Shown: one piece after another, positions 42,001 through 48,875 of the stretch | Position numbering within the stretch: position 1 is the stretch's first letter | Layout of the letters: each line of letters starts with the position of its first letter | Assembly: GCA_020850995.1 (NCBI GenBank) | Contig: JADZDP010000224.1 | Location: forward strand, 1 to 64,000 | Length of the DNA: 64,000 nt | Origin: Deltaproteobacteria bacterium | GTDB lineage: Bacteria > Myxococcota > UBA727 > VGSZ01 | Reading direction: 5' to 3' | Made by a program: the position numbers and the translations under genes | The notes under the pieces: model-generated | What the model was told of the DNA's origin: nothing | Seen by the model: only the letters and a program-made list of their open reading frames with translations | Databases searched by the model: none

Positions 42001-45000
42001 CGCTCGAGGAGCTGGCGGTCGCCAGCCCCTCGTCGGAGTCGATCACGGCGCTCGGTACCCGCGCGCTGCTGCTGCTGTCGTCCGACAACCGCCCCGACAC
42101 CGTACAGCTGCGCGGGCAGCTCGCGGTGCTGCTCGAGCCGCGCTTCGAGGCCGCAGCTGCGTGGGGCGAGCTTTGCCCGGTGCTGCGTCTGCGCCTCGAC
42201 GTCGAGCGCGACCCGAAGGAACGCAAGCGGCTCTGGGTGCGCATCGTCGACATCGAGGAGCGCATGCTCGACCGCCCCGAGCAGGCGATGCTGACGCTGT
42301 CGCGCGCGCTCGGCGAGGATCCCGCCGACGACAAGCTGCGTGAACGCGCGGAGCGCGTGAGCGTGCGCCTGCACGACCTCGAGAGCCTGCTCGGGCTGTA
42401 CGAAGACATCATCGAAGCAATGCCGATGGAGCACCCGCAGCGCGTGGCCTATGCGGTGCGTTGCGGCGAGCTCTACGAAGGCGGCGTGGGCCAGCCGCTG
42501 CGCGCGGCCGAGTTCTACGACCTCGGCCTCCAGGCGGCCACCGCACAGCACCACCCCGACGGTGAGCGGCTCAAGCTGCTCGAGCGCATCGAGCGCCTGT
42601 ACCGCGTCTCGGCAGAGCTGGCGCGCCTGGCCACCACGCTCAAGCGCAAGGCTGAGCTGGTGCGCCCCACCGACGTCAACGCCGCACGCCATTTCCTGTC
42701 GGAGGCGGCGACCCTCGAACAGAACCAGCTCAAAGACTACGCGTCGGCCATCGGCACCCTCGCCAAGGTGCTCGAGCTGGCGCCGCAAGACACGGGCGCG
42801 CTGCGGGCGCTCGCCGACGCGTGCGAGCGCGAGGGGCGCTGGCCCGACGTCGCCGAGGCGCTCGAGCGCGAGCTGGCGGCGCTCTCGCCGCACGACACCG
42901 CGCGTGCGCTGCAAGCACGCTTCCGCCTCGGCATGGTGCTCGACACACACCTCGGCCTCGGCGAGGAAGCGCTGATCCAATTCCAAGCGGTGCTGCAAGA
43001 GGCGCCAGAGCACAAGGAGACGCGCGAGTACCTCGAGAACCGCCTCGAGCAGCGGCACACCGGCAAGTTCGATGGCGCCATCTACTTGATGCAGTCGTAC
43101 GAGCGCACCGGCGACTTCGAGAAGGCCGTCGAGATCCTGCAGGGGCAGGTGCCGGAGACGGAGCGGCAGGGCGATCGCAAGGCGCTGTTTACCCTCCTGG
43201 TGCGCATCGCCGATCTGCAAGAGCTGAAGCTCGGCGCGCCCGACCTGGCGTTCATGACGCTGTGTCGCGCGCTGCGGGTCGACCCGAACGATCCGGGCCT
43301 GCGCGACCGCCTCAACCGCCTGGGTGCGGCGGCCGACGTCCTCGACGAGCTGTGCGAGCTCTACGAGGAAGAGGCGCTCTCGGCCGAGCTGTCGGGCAAG
43401 AACGCGCTCGCGGCGGAGCTGCGCGAGGCCGCTGGCGCGGCGCTGGCCAGCAACGATCAGCCCGACAAGGCGGTCGCGATCTACGAGGCCGTGCTCGAGA
43501 AACAGCCAGGGCGCCTGGTGCCACTCGACGCGCTGTCGGCGCTCTATCCGCGCGTCGGGCGCCACACCGACCACGAGAAGGTGCTGCGCCGCCGGCTGAT
43601 GTTCAAGGACGAGCCCGCCGAGCGCGTGCCGATCCTGGTGGAGCTGGCGAGGAGCCTGGTGGGCCCGCTGGCGCGCCCCGACGAGGCGCTGCCCATCCTC
43701 GAGGAGGTCCGACGTCTCGAACCCGCGAGCGCAGGCGCCCGTACCCTGCTCATCGAGCAGCTCGAGCAGCGCGGCAACTTCGAGGGCTTGCGCGGGCTGC
43801 TCGACGAGGAGATGGCCTCCTGCAAGGAGGGCGGGGACGCCGAGGGTTTCGGCCGGGCGCGTTGGCGCATGGCCACGCTGCTCGCCGATCAGCTCCAGGA
43901 CGTCGCGGCGGCCATCCCCTTGTGGGAGGCGCTGCGCGCCGAGGCGCCGGGCCGCGGCGCGAACGACGCCACCTTCGCCACCCTCGAGCGCCTGTACACC
44001 GCCGCCGAGAAGTGGGCGGAGCTGAAGGCCATGTACGAGGCCGCGCTCGCCGTGGAGCGCGATCCGGCACAGGTGTCGGCGCTGACCACCAAGGTCGGCG
44101 AGGTGCTCGTGCACCTCGGCAGCAAGGAAGAGGCGGTGGAGCGGCACCAGAAGGTGCTGGAGCTCGATCCGCAGAACGTCGGCAGCTTGAACGCGCTGCG
44201 CCGCCTGTACGCCGACCTCGGCCGCAACGAGGAGCTGGTGGCGCTGATCCGCAAATTGATGCGGACCACCACGCACACCGAGCAACTCAAGGACCTGCGC
44301 TTCCAGCTCGCCGAGATCCTCGGGCAACGGCTGGGCAAGCGCGCCGAGGCCATCGAGACCGGGCGCCGCATCCTCGACATCGAGCCGCACACACCGGAAC
44401 AGCTCGAGCGCCTGGCGGGCATCTTCCGCGCCGGCGACGCGTGGGAGGAGCTGGCGGACGTGCTCGAGAAGAGCGCGCAGCAGGCCGAGGGGCGCGCGCG
44501 CGTCGCCAAGCTGCTCGAGCTCGCGTCGCTGTTCGAGGAGAACCTCCGGCGCCCCGCGCTCGCGGCGGGTCCCTACGAGCGCGTGTTACAGGTGGAGCCG
44601 CGCCACGAGCGGGCCTACCAGCGGCTGTGCGAGACCCTCACCGCGAGCGAGAGCTGGCAGAAGCTCGTGGCGGTGAAAGAGGAGCGACAGAAGCACGCTC
44701 CCGACGTCGCCAGCCGCATCGGTTTGCTGCAAGAGATCGGCGCCATCTACGAGGACAAGCTCGGCCAGCATCCGCTCGCGTTCCTGGCGGCGTGTCGTGC
44801 GTTCCGCGAGGACTACGATGATCCTGCGCTCGCGTCGTGGATGGATCGCCTGGCGCTCGCCACCGACAGCGCCGATGAGCTGGTCACCATCTACGACGAC
44901 GCGCTCTCGCAGATCACCGACGAGCGACGCATCGTCGACATCCACCTGCGCATGGCGGAGCTGGCCTGGAAGCAGCTCGGCAGCCCCGCCGACGCCGAGC

Positions 45001-48000
45001 TGCACTTCAAGCGCGCGCTCGAGTACGACGCCGCGAGCCGGGGCGCGCTCGACGGCATGGTGGCGCTCTACGAGTCGCAGGAGCGGTGGCGCGACGTCGT
45101 CACCATGTTCGAGCGGCGCGCCGAGCAGGCGGGCGACGTCGCCGGGCGCATCGAGATGTTCCGGCGCGTGGCGCGCACGCTCGACGAGAAAGCGCACGAC
45201 ATCGAGGGCGCCATCGGCGCCTACAAGCGGATCCTCGAGCTCGATGGCCGCGACCCGGCCGCCACGCGCGACCTCGCCGAGATCCTCGAGCGCACCGAGC
45301 GTTGGCAACAGCTGGTGGCCGTGCTGCGCCGCTCCGAGGAGCTGTGCGAATCCACCGAGGAGCGCATGGCGGTGCGCATGCGTACCGCCGCAATCTGGGA
45401 GGGGCAGCTCGCGAGCACCGAGCAGGCGATCGCGACCTATCGCTCGATCCTCGACGAGGAGCCCGGCCACGTGGGCGCGCTGCGCGCGCTCGAGCGGCTG
45501 TACACCAACCTGCATCGGCCGCAGGAGCTGGTGCAGATCTTCGAGAAGCTGGTCGCGCTCGCGCCTGGCGCCGCCGAGGCGATCCACCTGCTCTTCAAGA
45601 TCGGCGCGACCTGGGAGGAAGGGCTCGACGACACCGGCATGGCGGTCGACGCCAACCGGCGCATCCTCGAGGTCGATCCGCAGAACGTCAAGGCGGCCGA
45701 GAACCTCGAGCGGCTCTATCGCGCGCGCAAGCAGTGGGAGGACCTGGTCGAGATCATCGAGAAGCACATCGCGTTCGTGCGCGACCCGCGCGAGATCGTG
45801 CGGCTCTACGTCGAGATGGGGCAGGTGTACGCCGCCGAGCTCGATCGCACCGACAAGGCGGAGCAGGTCTACACTGCGGCGCTCGACTTCGATCCAGGAT
45901 CGCAAGACGCCATCCACGCGCTCGGCGCGCTCTACGAAAAGAGCGGCAACTGGTTCAACGCTCTCGAGAAGCTGCAAGCCGAGGCGCAGCTCCTCGGCGC
46001 CTCCAAGGAAGCGGTGGAGATCTACCACCGCATCGGCACCATCAACGAGCAGATGCTGCTCGATCCGGGCAACGCCATCACCGCCTACAAGGCGGCGCTC
46101 GACATCGAGCCCGGGCACCTGCCGTCGATCCAAGCGCTCAAGAACCTCGCGGCGCAGCGCGGCGACTCGCAAGAGCGACTGCTGTGGCTGCGGGCCGAGG
46201 CCGCCTACACCGAAGACGAGCTCCGGCGCACCGAGCTGCACACCGAGACCGGCGTGTTCCTGCAAGACACGCTGGCCGACCTCGAGGGCGCGGAGACGGA
46301 GTTCGAGAAGGCGCTCGCAATCACCTTCGACCATCTGCCGGCAGCGCGCCCCTTGGCAGACATCGCGTACCGCGACGAGAAGTGGCAACGCGCCGAGCAG
46401 CTGCTCGACATCATCGTCGAGCGGCTCGACCCGCAAACCGACGCTGCCGAGCTGTGTCGGCAGCACTACCGCCTCGGCTACGTGTGCGAGCGGCTGGGCC
46501 ACGAGGCCAAGGGGCTGAAGAGCTACCAGCGCGCCTACGAGCTCGACGCCACGTACTTGCCGGGCCTCGAGGGCCTCGGCTCCGCGCTGTCGCGCGCAGG
46601 TCGTTGGGAGGACGCCGCCAAGGTCTACCAAGCGATCCTGATCCACCACCGCGACGGCCTCACCGACGCCGAGGTGGTCGACTACTACCAGCAGCTCGCC
46701 GACCTGCACCACAAGCTCGGCCAGAACGATCGCGCCGCCAAGAACCTCGAGAAGGCCCTCGAGCTCGACCCGAGCCACCCACCGTCACTGCGCCTGCTCG
46801 CCAACATCCACCTGGCGGGCAAGGACTACGAAGAGGCCTACGAGACGCTGATGCGCCTGGTGCCCTTGGTGTTCGGCGACGAGCGCTCGGCGCTCTTGAT
46901 GGAGATCGGGCGCCTCGGGAAGGGGGACCTCGACGATCCCTATCGCGCCATCGACGCCTTCGAAGACGCCAACCGCCAGAAGCCTGGCGATCAGGAGATC
47001 CTCGAGGCGCTGCTCGGCCTGTATCGCCAGACCCGGCAGGGGCCCCGCGCCGTCGAGGTGCTCGAAGAGCTGGTGCGCGTCGAGCAAGACGAGAAGGCGC
47101 GCGTGCGCCTCAACCAGACCTTGGGCGAGGTGTATCGCGACGAGATCAAGAACGAAGCGCGTGCCGTGCAGTACTTCAACGCCGCGCTCGATCTCGACCC
47201 GACCTTCGTCAAGGCCTTCGAGTCCCTCGAGACCATGCTGTCGTCGACCGGCAACTGGCCGGCGCTCGAAGAGAACTACATCGCGATGCTCAAGCGCATC
47301 CCCGACACACGCGCGGGCATCAAGGAGGTGCTGTGGAAGAACCTCGGCGACCTCTATCGCTTCCGCTTGCGTAGCCTCGAAGGTGCAACGCAGGCCTATC
47401 GCGTCGTCGTCAAGATGAAGCCGGATGCGGCCGAGAGTGTCGAGGTGCTCGCCGACCTGCTGGCGCGCAACCCGCAGACCTCCGACGAGGCCGCCGCCGC
47501 CTACCAGCGGCTGCTCGCTCTGTCGCCGCAGAAGTCCGGGCGCGCGCTGCACGAGCTGTTACGCATCGCGCTCGCGAAGAAGGCGCTCGATCGCGCGTAC
47601 GTCTACGCCCAAGCGCTCAAGGTGCGCGGCGAAGCGCAGCCGAGCGAGATCGAGGTGATGCAGCTGTACGCCAAACAGCTCCCCGGTCAGCCCAAGCGCG
47701 CCATGACCGACAAGCTGTGGGACAACCTGTTGCTGCACCCGTCGGCGCGCACGCCGGTGGCGGCCATCAGCGCCATCCTGTGGCGCACCGCCGGCAGCGT
47801 GCTGGCCTACCAGCCCAAGGACTACGGACTCGACAAGAAGCGCGGCAGCGATTGGGAGCGCGTCGACCTCGACGCCCCCGTGCAGAGCTACTTCGTCAAC
47901 CAGCTCAAGCTCGTTCGTGGCGTGCTCGCCACCGGCGGCTTCGAGCTGTTCGCCAAGGCCAACAGCGCCGAGCCGCTCGCGCCCTTGTGCCTCGAGCAGC

Positions 48001-48524
48001 CCACGCTCGCCATGGGCAAGGCGAGCCCGCTCCTCGGCGAGACCAACCGCGCTCGCCTGTGGTTCACCATTGGTCGACAGCTCTGCGCGCTGCGACCCGT
48101 GTTCGTGTTGCCCCGCACGCTCGGCGCGCAGCGCTTCAACACCCTCGTCGATGTCGCCGTGCGCTTCGTCGATCCGCGCTACCCCGTCCGTGGTGATCCC
48201 GCCGAGATCCAGCGCTTCGAGACCGCGCTGTCGCGGCTGGGCGCGCCACTGCAGAACGCGTTGCGCCCCCAGGTCACGGAGCTCTTGAAGCTCAAGCAGG
48301 CAGTCAACACCAAGCCCTTCCTCGAGGGCATGGAGCACACGGCCGTGCGGGCCGGCTACGTGCTCACCGGTGACATCGAGCTGTGCGCCACGCTCGCCAA
48401 GATGCCGGATCCTGCCGCCATTCCCATCCGGCCCGAGGACAAGCTCGCCGAGCTCTTGCGCTTCGCCGTCGGCGACGAGAGCTTCGAGCTGCGGACGCGC
48501 CTTGGCACCGCCATCGGCTCCTAA
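36039..48524 (+). CDS. gltI: Giant cytoplasmic TPR protein GltI (AgmK)
   Basis: A 4161-residue protein, one of the longest in such genomes and somewhat longer than M. xanthus AgmK (about 3800). There is no signal peptide or membrane helix, so it is cytoplasmic. Residues 20-3880 are an almost unbroken TPR/half-a-TPR solenoid with a 34-40 residue period, for example ALVYEDVLDSVRDAATRIALH and AIATYRSILDEEPGHVGALRAL. Many units contain a repeated LDLE/AELYE pattern, pointing to growth by internal duplication. The last 280 residues (from about AMTDKLWDNLLLHP) are not TPR-like. AgmK/GltI is required for gliding and sits on the cytoplasmic side of the motor. No frameshift occurs across 12.5 kb. Confidence 0.85.
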   Translation: MSSTPPTAQPESIELAPPADGVDVRAALLSASQAIASGDAKVGLSKLAEALGGVRDLASAVPILVQALEAHRQAPGEVENAVALFVRAEERFGSTADILLGRADLHEAAGHYEAAVAALQRLAAIVTDDGKKAALLERMGDVSAGPLAQPQQALIHYQAAFRADRRNRTAVRKATRIYLEQGREEQAKQLLDLEMEQLADPSLGGGDEATRKELAELYLRIAETLLVRPSAHVIARDAAVRAEQLQPELARARTLQTDVDAFPQTWKEHVRRLRDAALDARDKREAARRYLAIAQVYAAYSPKDAQIDQNVEKCLLLSPGYRPALKFLEHLARDEGKLPEFIERLKKQAEAVRAVDVAVDMWLFVALLLAERGAPPDDVAAAYEKVRRVDPRNVAAIHALTELHLEQGRYDKAAVVMEAFLQETSDLPAKKATLRQLARLYEAEIKDHTKAAERLEQLHELEPDDDGVVAQLAELYDRQGQEPKLAEMLEEQLKQARKQDPALEARLLERLVGLYQGSLAAPDKAFNAARRLFVLQPRESLEAELGRLGDALARTGDLAQTYLEAAQRVPADSRRLRVRAAQLFLGAGDRKRARAVIDLLLEADARDKDALSLLDALMARDASPEEHASVLEGRLKASDDPRERAATLLALAEVLTKLRRTDDAVARLHEVLELDSGVRAAHEKLEALLKQHERWPELADALERRVRVEQDLASTQPAAEAEALAAMGRLARIYEEKLVRGDDAGQLYLRLHEGKARAGETDVEVLRALERFLARGTLIVPIAEALQPYYAQVGAFRKQVEMMALRHAAEENPQRRASLAQAMAGILEDRLRAPREAFDAWAEALLDQPQSAEVLAECVRLAQSANAYARFAEVLAKAADRLPDGPQKNQMMERRAQLLDGVLGDQASAIDAHKAILEKSPNAVASLDALADIYAKRDAWTDLVDVLERRIAVTPADEAGPFAARLGLVVAERLDDVAAARPWLEQALKSKKPPSGDARNAALRHLIAVYQAQRDAGEEGALEQLAWALSEMASQLAGKERSAARAELGDVLRAQQKFREALQAYEAALANDEGQALALAGIRAVLDDANASTPERTAAARSLLQKYDAQGNVVGRAHVLEVQLALESSPQVRRALVGQIATLLVEQLEQPDEAFTLQLKQLAADPEDEQARANVEALVGALGRVEELAALYQELRSHAKPDVALRYAERLAELTVQRGDLDGAIEALRFIATLQPNATGPWERMAALCERRNDAAGLASSIEKLAELSTGAQKLAHLLDLAEVYFESLEDDPRGLDTLRAAHALAPEDDGVLARLEARLRLGHADTPELAAVLERRALLQTNPSNKAAFLTELGLLLLRGNDIGGAVAALTESLRVERDGNNTARAGEALQRIASRDDEAGRQALDAIIEHHRAQKAWQPLVDSLEIAATKRAVGEERAHLLDEISQMHESALRVPQLAFMATSRALRDAPTPERLARLQALAEQTDAWADLLEVLEDVAEANVEHERETAMHFLREAAAVAERIDDKEAQVRVAEAVLRLDPADGTALSALEKVHRAEVDKRALVEVLGRRAAAAATPAARRDALFEMARLLFVIDDAGAEHALRQMLEIDERDTEALKALDDLYERTGNSAALAEVMSARIQMEPLAEARVTLRARLGVLLLRRRGDPAGALDVLRQAVREAPHVQDLRPALEVLVEHARTRGAPPVGDAAALLEDVLRAQGDLVGVPQMIELRLSAEPDHAARATLLLEIAQVQEKLGQPALGFMTICRSIKELPDDPSLRAEAERLANATDNLEALALVYEDVLDSVRDAATRIALHKRIADVAERVQGEPEAARERLLAAVQAGADDVGTLQDLVRLTRRANRAEDLSDALGRLAAAAARNGNIELAKETLGERCDVDEQLGNLTDAIESARQVITLDNRDQGARVTLERLYNRAERWPELGELLGWLAQEAATPDERAAVLARLVYLQLERLRDFGGALHSLEELAVASPSSESITALGTRALLLLSSDNRPDTVQLRGQLAVLLEPRFEAAAAWGELCPVLRLRLDVERDPKERKRLWVRIVDIEERMLDRPEQAMLTLSRALGEDPADDKLRERAERVSVRLHDLESLLGLYEDIIEAMPMEHPQRVAYAVRCGELYEGGVGQPLRAAEFYDLGLQAATAQHHPDGERLKLLERIERLYRVSAELARLATTLKRKAELVRPTDVNAARHFLSEAATLEQNQLKDYASAIGTLAKVLELAPQDTGALRALADACEREGRWPDVAEALERELAALSPHDTARALQARFRLGMVLDTHLGLGEEALIQFQAVLQEAPEHKETREYLENRLEQRHTGKFDGAIYLMQSYERTGDFEKAVEILQGQVPETERQGDRKALFTLLVRIADLQELKLGAPDLAFMTLCRALRVDPNDPGLRDRLNRLGAAADVLDELCELYEEEALSAELSGKNALAAELREAAGAALASNDQPDKAVAIYEAVLEKQPGRLVPLDALSALYPRVGRHTDHEKVLRRRLMFKDEPAERVPILVELARSLVGPLARPDEALPILEEVRRLEPASAGARTLLIEQLEQRGNFEGLRGLLDEEMASCKEGGDAEGFGRARWRMATLLADQLQDVAAAIPLWEALRAEAPGRGANDATFATLERLYTAAEKWAELKAMYEAALAVERDPAQVSALTTKVGEVLVHLGSKEEAVERHQKVLELDPQNVGSLNALRRLYADLGRNEELVALIRKLMRTTTHTEQLKDLRFQLAEILGQRLGKRAEAIETGRRILDIEPHTPEQLERLAGIFRAGDAWEELADVLEKSAQQAEGRARVAKLLELASLFEENLRRPALAAGPYERVLQVEPRHERAYQRLCETLTASESWQKLVAVKEERQKHAPDVASRIGLLQEIGAIYEDKLGQHPLAFLAACRAFREDYDDPALASWMDRLALATDSADELVTIYDDALSQITDERRIVDIHLRMAELAWKQLGSPADAELHFKRALEYDAASRGALDGMVALYESQERWRDVVTMFERRAEQAGDVAGRIEMFRRVARTLDEKAHDIEGAIGAYKRILELDGRDPAATRDLAEILERTERWQQLVAVLRRSEELCESTEERMAVRMRTAAIWEGQLASTEQAIATYRSILDEEPGHVGALRALERLYTNLHRPQELVQIFEKLVALAPGAAEAIHLLFKIGATWEEGLDDTGMAVDANRRILEVDPQNVKAAENLERLYRARKQWEDLVEIIEKHIAFVRDPREIVRLYVEMGQVYAAELDRTDKAEQVYTAALDFDPGSQDAIHALGALYEKSGNWFNALEKLQAEAQLLGASKEAVEIYHRIGTINEQMLLDPGNAITAYKAALDIEPGHLPSIQALKNLAAQRGDSQERLLWLRAEAAYTEDELRRTELHTETGVFLQDTLADLEGAETEFEKALAITFDHLPAARPLADIAYRDEKWQRAEQLLDIIVERLDPQTDAAELCRQHYRLGYVCERLGHEAKGLKSYQRAYELDATYLPGLEGLGSALSRAGRWEDAAKVYQAILIHHRDGLTDAEVVDYYQQLADLHHKLGQNDRAAKNLEKALELDPSHPPSLRLLANIHLAGKDYEEAYETLMRLVPLVFGDERSALLMEIGRLGKGDLDDPYRAIDAFEDANRQKPGDQEILEALLGLYRQTRQGPRAVEVLEELVRVEQDEKARVRLNQTLGEVYRDEIKNEARAVQYFNAALDLDPTFVKAFESLETMLSSTGNWPALEENYIAMLKRIPDTRAGIKEVLWKNLGDLYRFRLRSLEGATQAYRVVVKMKPDAAESVEVLADLLARNPQTSDEAAAAYQRLLALSPQKSGRALHELLRIALAKKALDRAYVYAQALKVRGEAQPSEIEVMQLYAKQLPGQPKRAMTDKLWDNLLLHPSARTPVAAISAILWRTAGSVLAYQPKDYGLDKKRGSDWERVDLDAPVQSYFVNQLKLVRGVLATGGFELFAKANSAEPLAPLCLEQPTLAMGKASPLLGETNRARLWFTIGRQLCALRPVFVLPRTLGAQRFNTLVDVAVRFVDPRYPVRGDPAEIQRFETALSRLGAPLQNALRPQVTELLKLKQAVNTKPFLEGMEHTAVRAGYVLTGDIELCATLAKMPDPAAIPIRPEDKLAELLRFAVGDESFELRTRLGTAIGS

Positions 48525-48682
48525 CCCCTGAGGCCACTTGCATCTGCACCGCTTCGCTTGGTCCTGGCCACGATCTCTGCGTCGCGTGCTCTGTCCATCC
48601 CGACGGGGATGGCCCTCCGCTGCTCCTTGACCTCGTGGCCATGCCCTTCGCGGATCAGTGCAGATGCCAGTGAGCTCAGGGG
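48525..48682 (+). repeat. 158-bp interrupted palindrome between gltI and gltJ
   Basis: It starts at the first base after the gltI stop. Outer arms 48525-48549 and 48658-48682 match at 22 of 25 positions as inverted repeats. An inner pair TGGCCACGA (48565-48573) and TCGTGGCCA (48633-48641) and a central pair CCATCCC (48595-48601) and GGGATGG (48606-48612) are perfect. All three pairs share one centre (about 48603), so the whole can fold as one hairpin with two large internal loops. No U-tract follows. It could be an RNA structure at the end of gltI, a DNA cruciform or a small palindromic element; I see no flanking target duplication. Confidence 0.75.
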
Positions 48683-48875
48683 TGAAGTGCGCCGGACAGG
48701 CGACATGGCGGCTACGGTGGGAGCCGCGCTGCGTCGACGGACATTTGACCTTGGTGTTTGCAGGTCGTTAGCCTTCCAGAAGAGCGGATCAGATCGACGT
48801 GGCGCCCGCGTCGTTTGACGTGGGATGGCCCGGGGTTGACGGCCTCTCGATCGGATTCCTGGGCACGGGTGGACG
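48683..48875 (+). other. Non-coding remainder upstream of gltJ
   Basis: The rest of the 351-bp gltI-gltJ gap. Two TTGACx hexamers occur (48745-48750 and 48836-48841) but neither has a convincing -10 element. The gltJ promoter, if there is one, is not obvious. No small gene is supported. Confidence 0.4.

Noticed and set aside
40071..44390. A 1439-codon open frame on the minus strand, inside gltI
   Set aside because: It is a shadow of the TPR gene caused by GC-rich third positions; the translation is low-complexity and shows no domain.
48525..48682. Palindrome as an intact insertion sequence or MITE
   Set aside because: No target-site duplication, no transposase fragment and no second copy noticed in the window.
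48822..48841. Sigma-54-like element TGGCCC...TTGA upstream of gltJ
   Set aside because: The spacing between the GG and the second block is one base short and the GC of the -12 element is missing.
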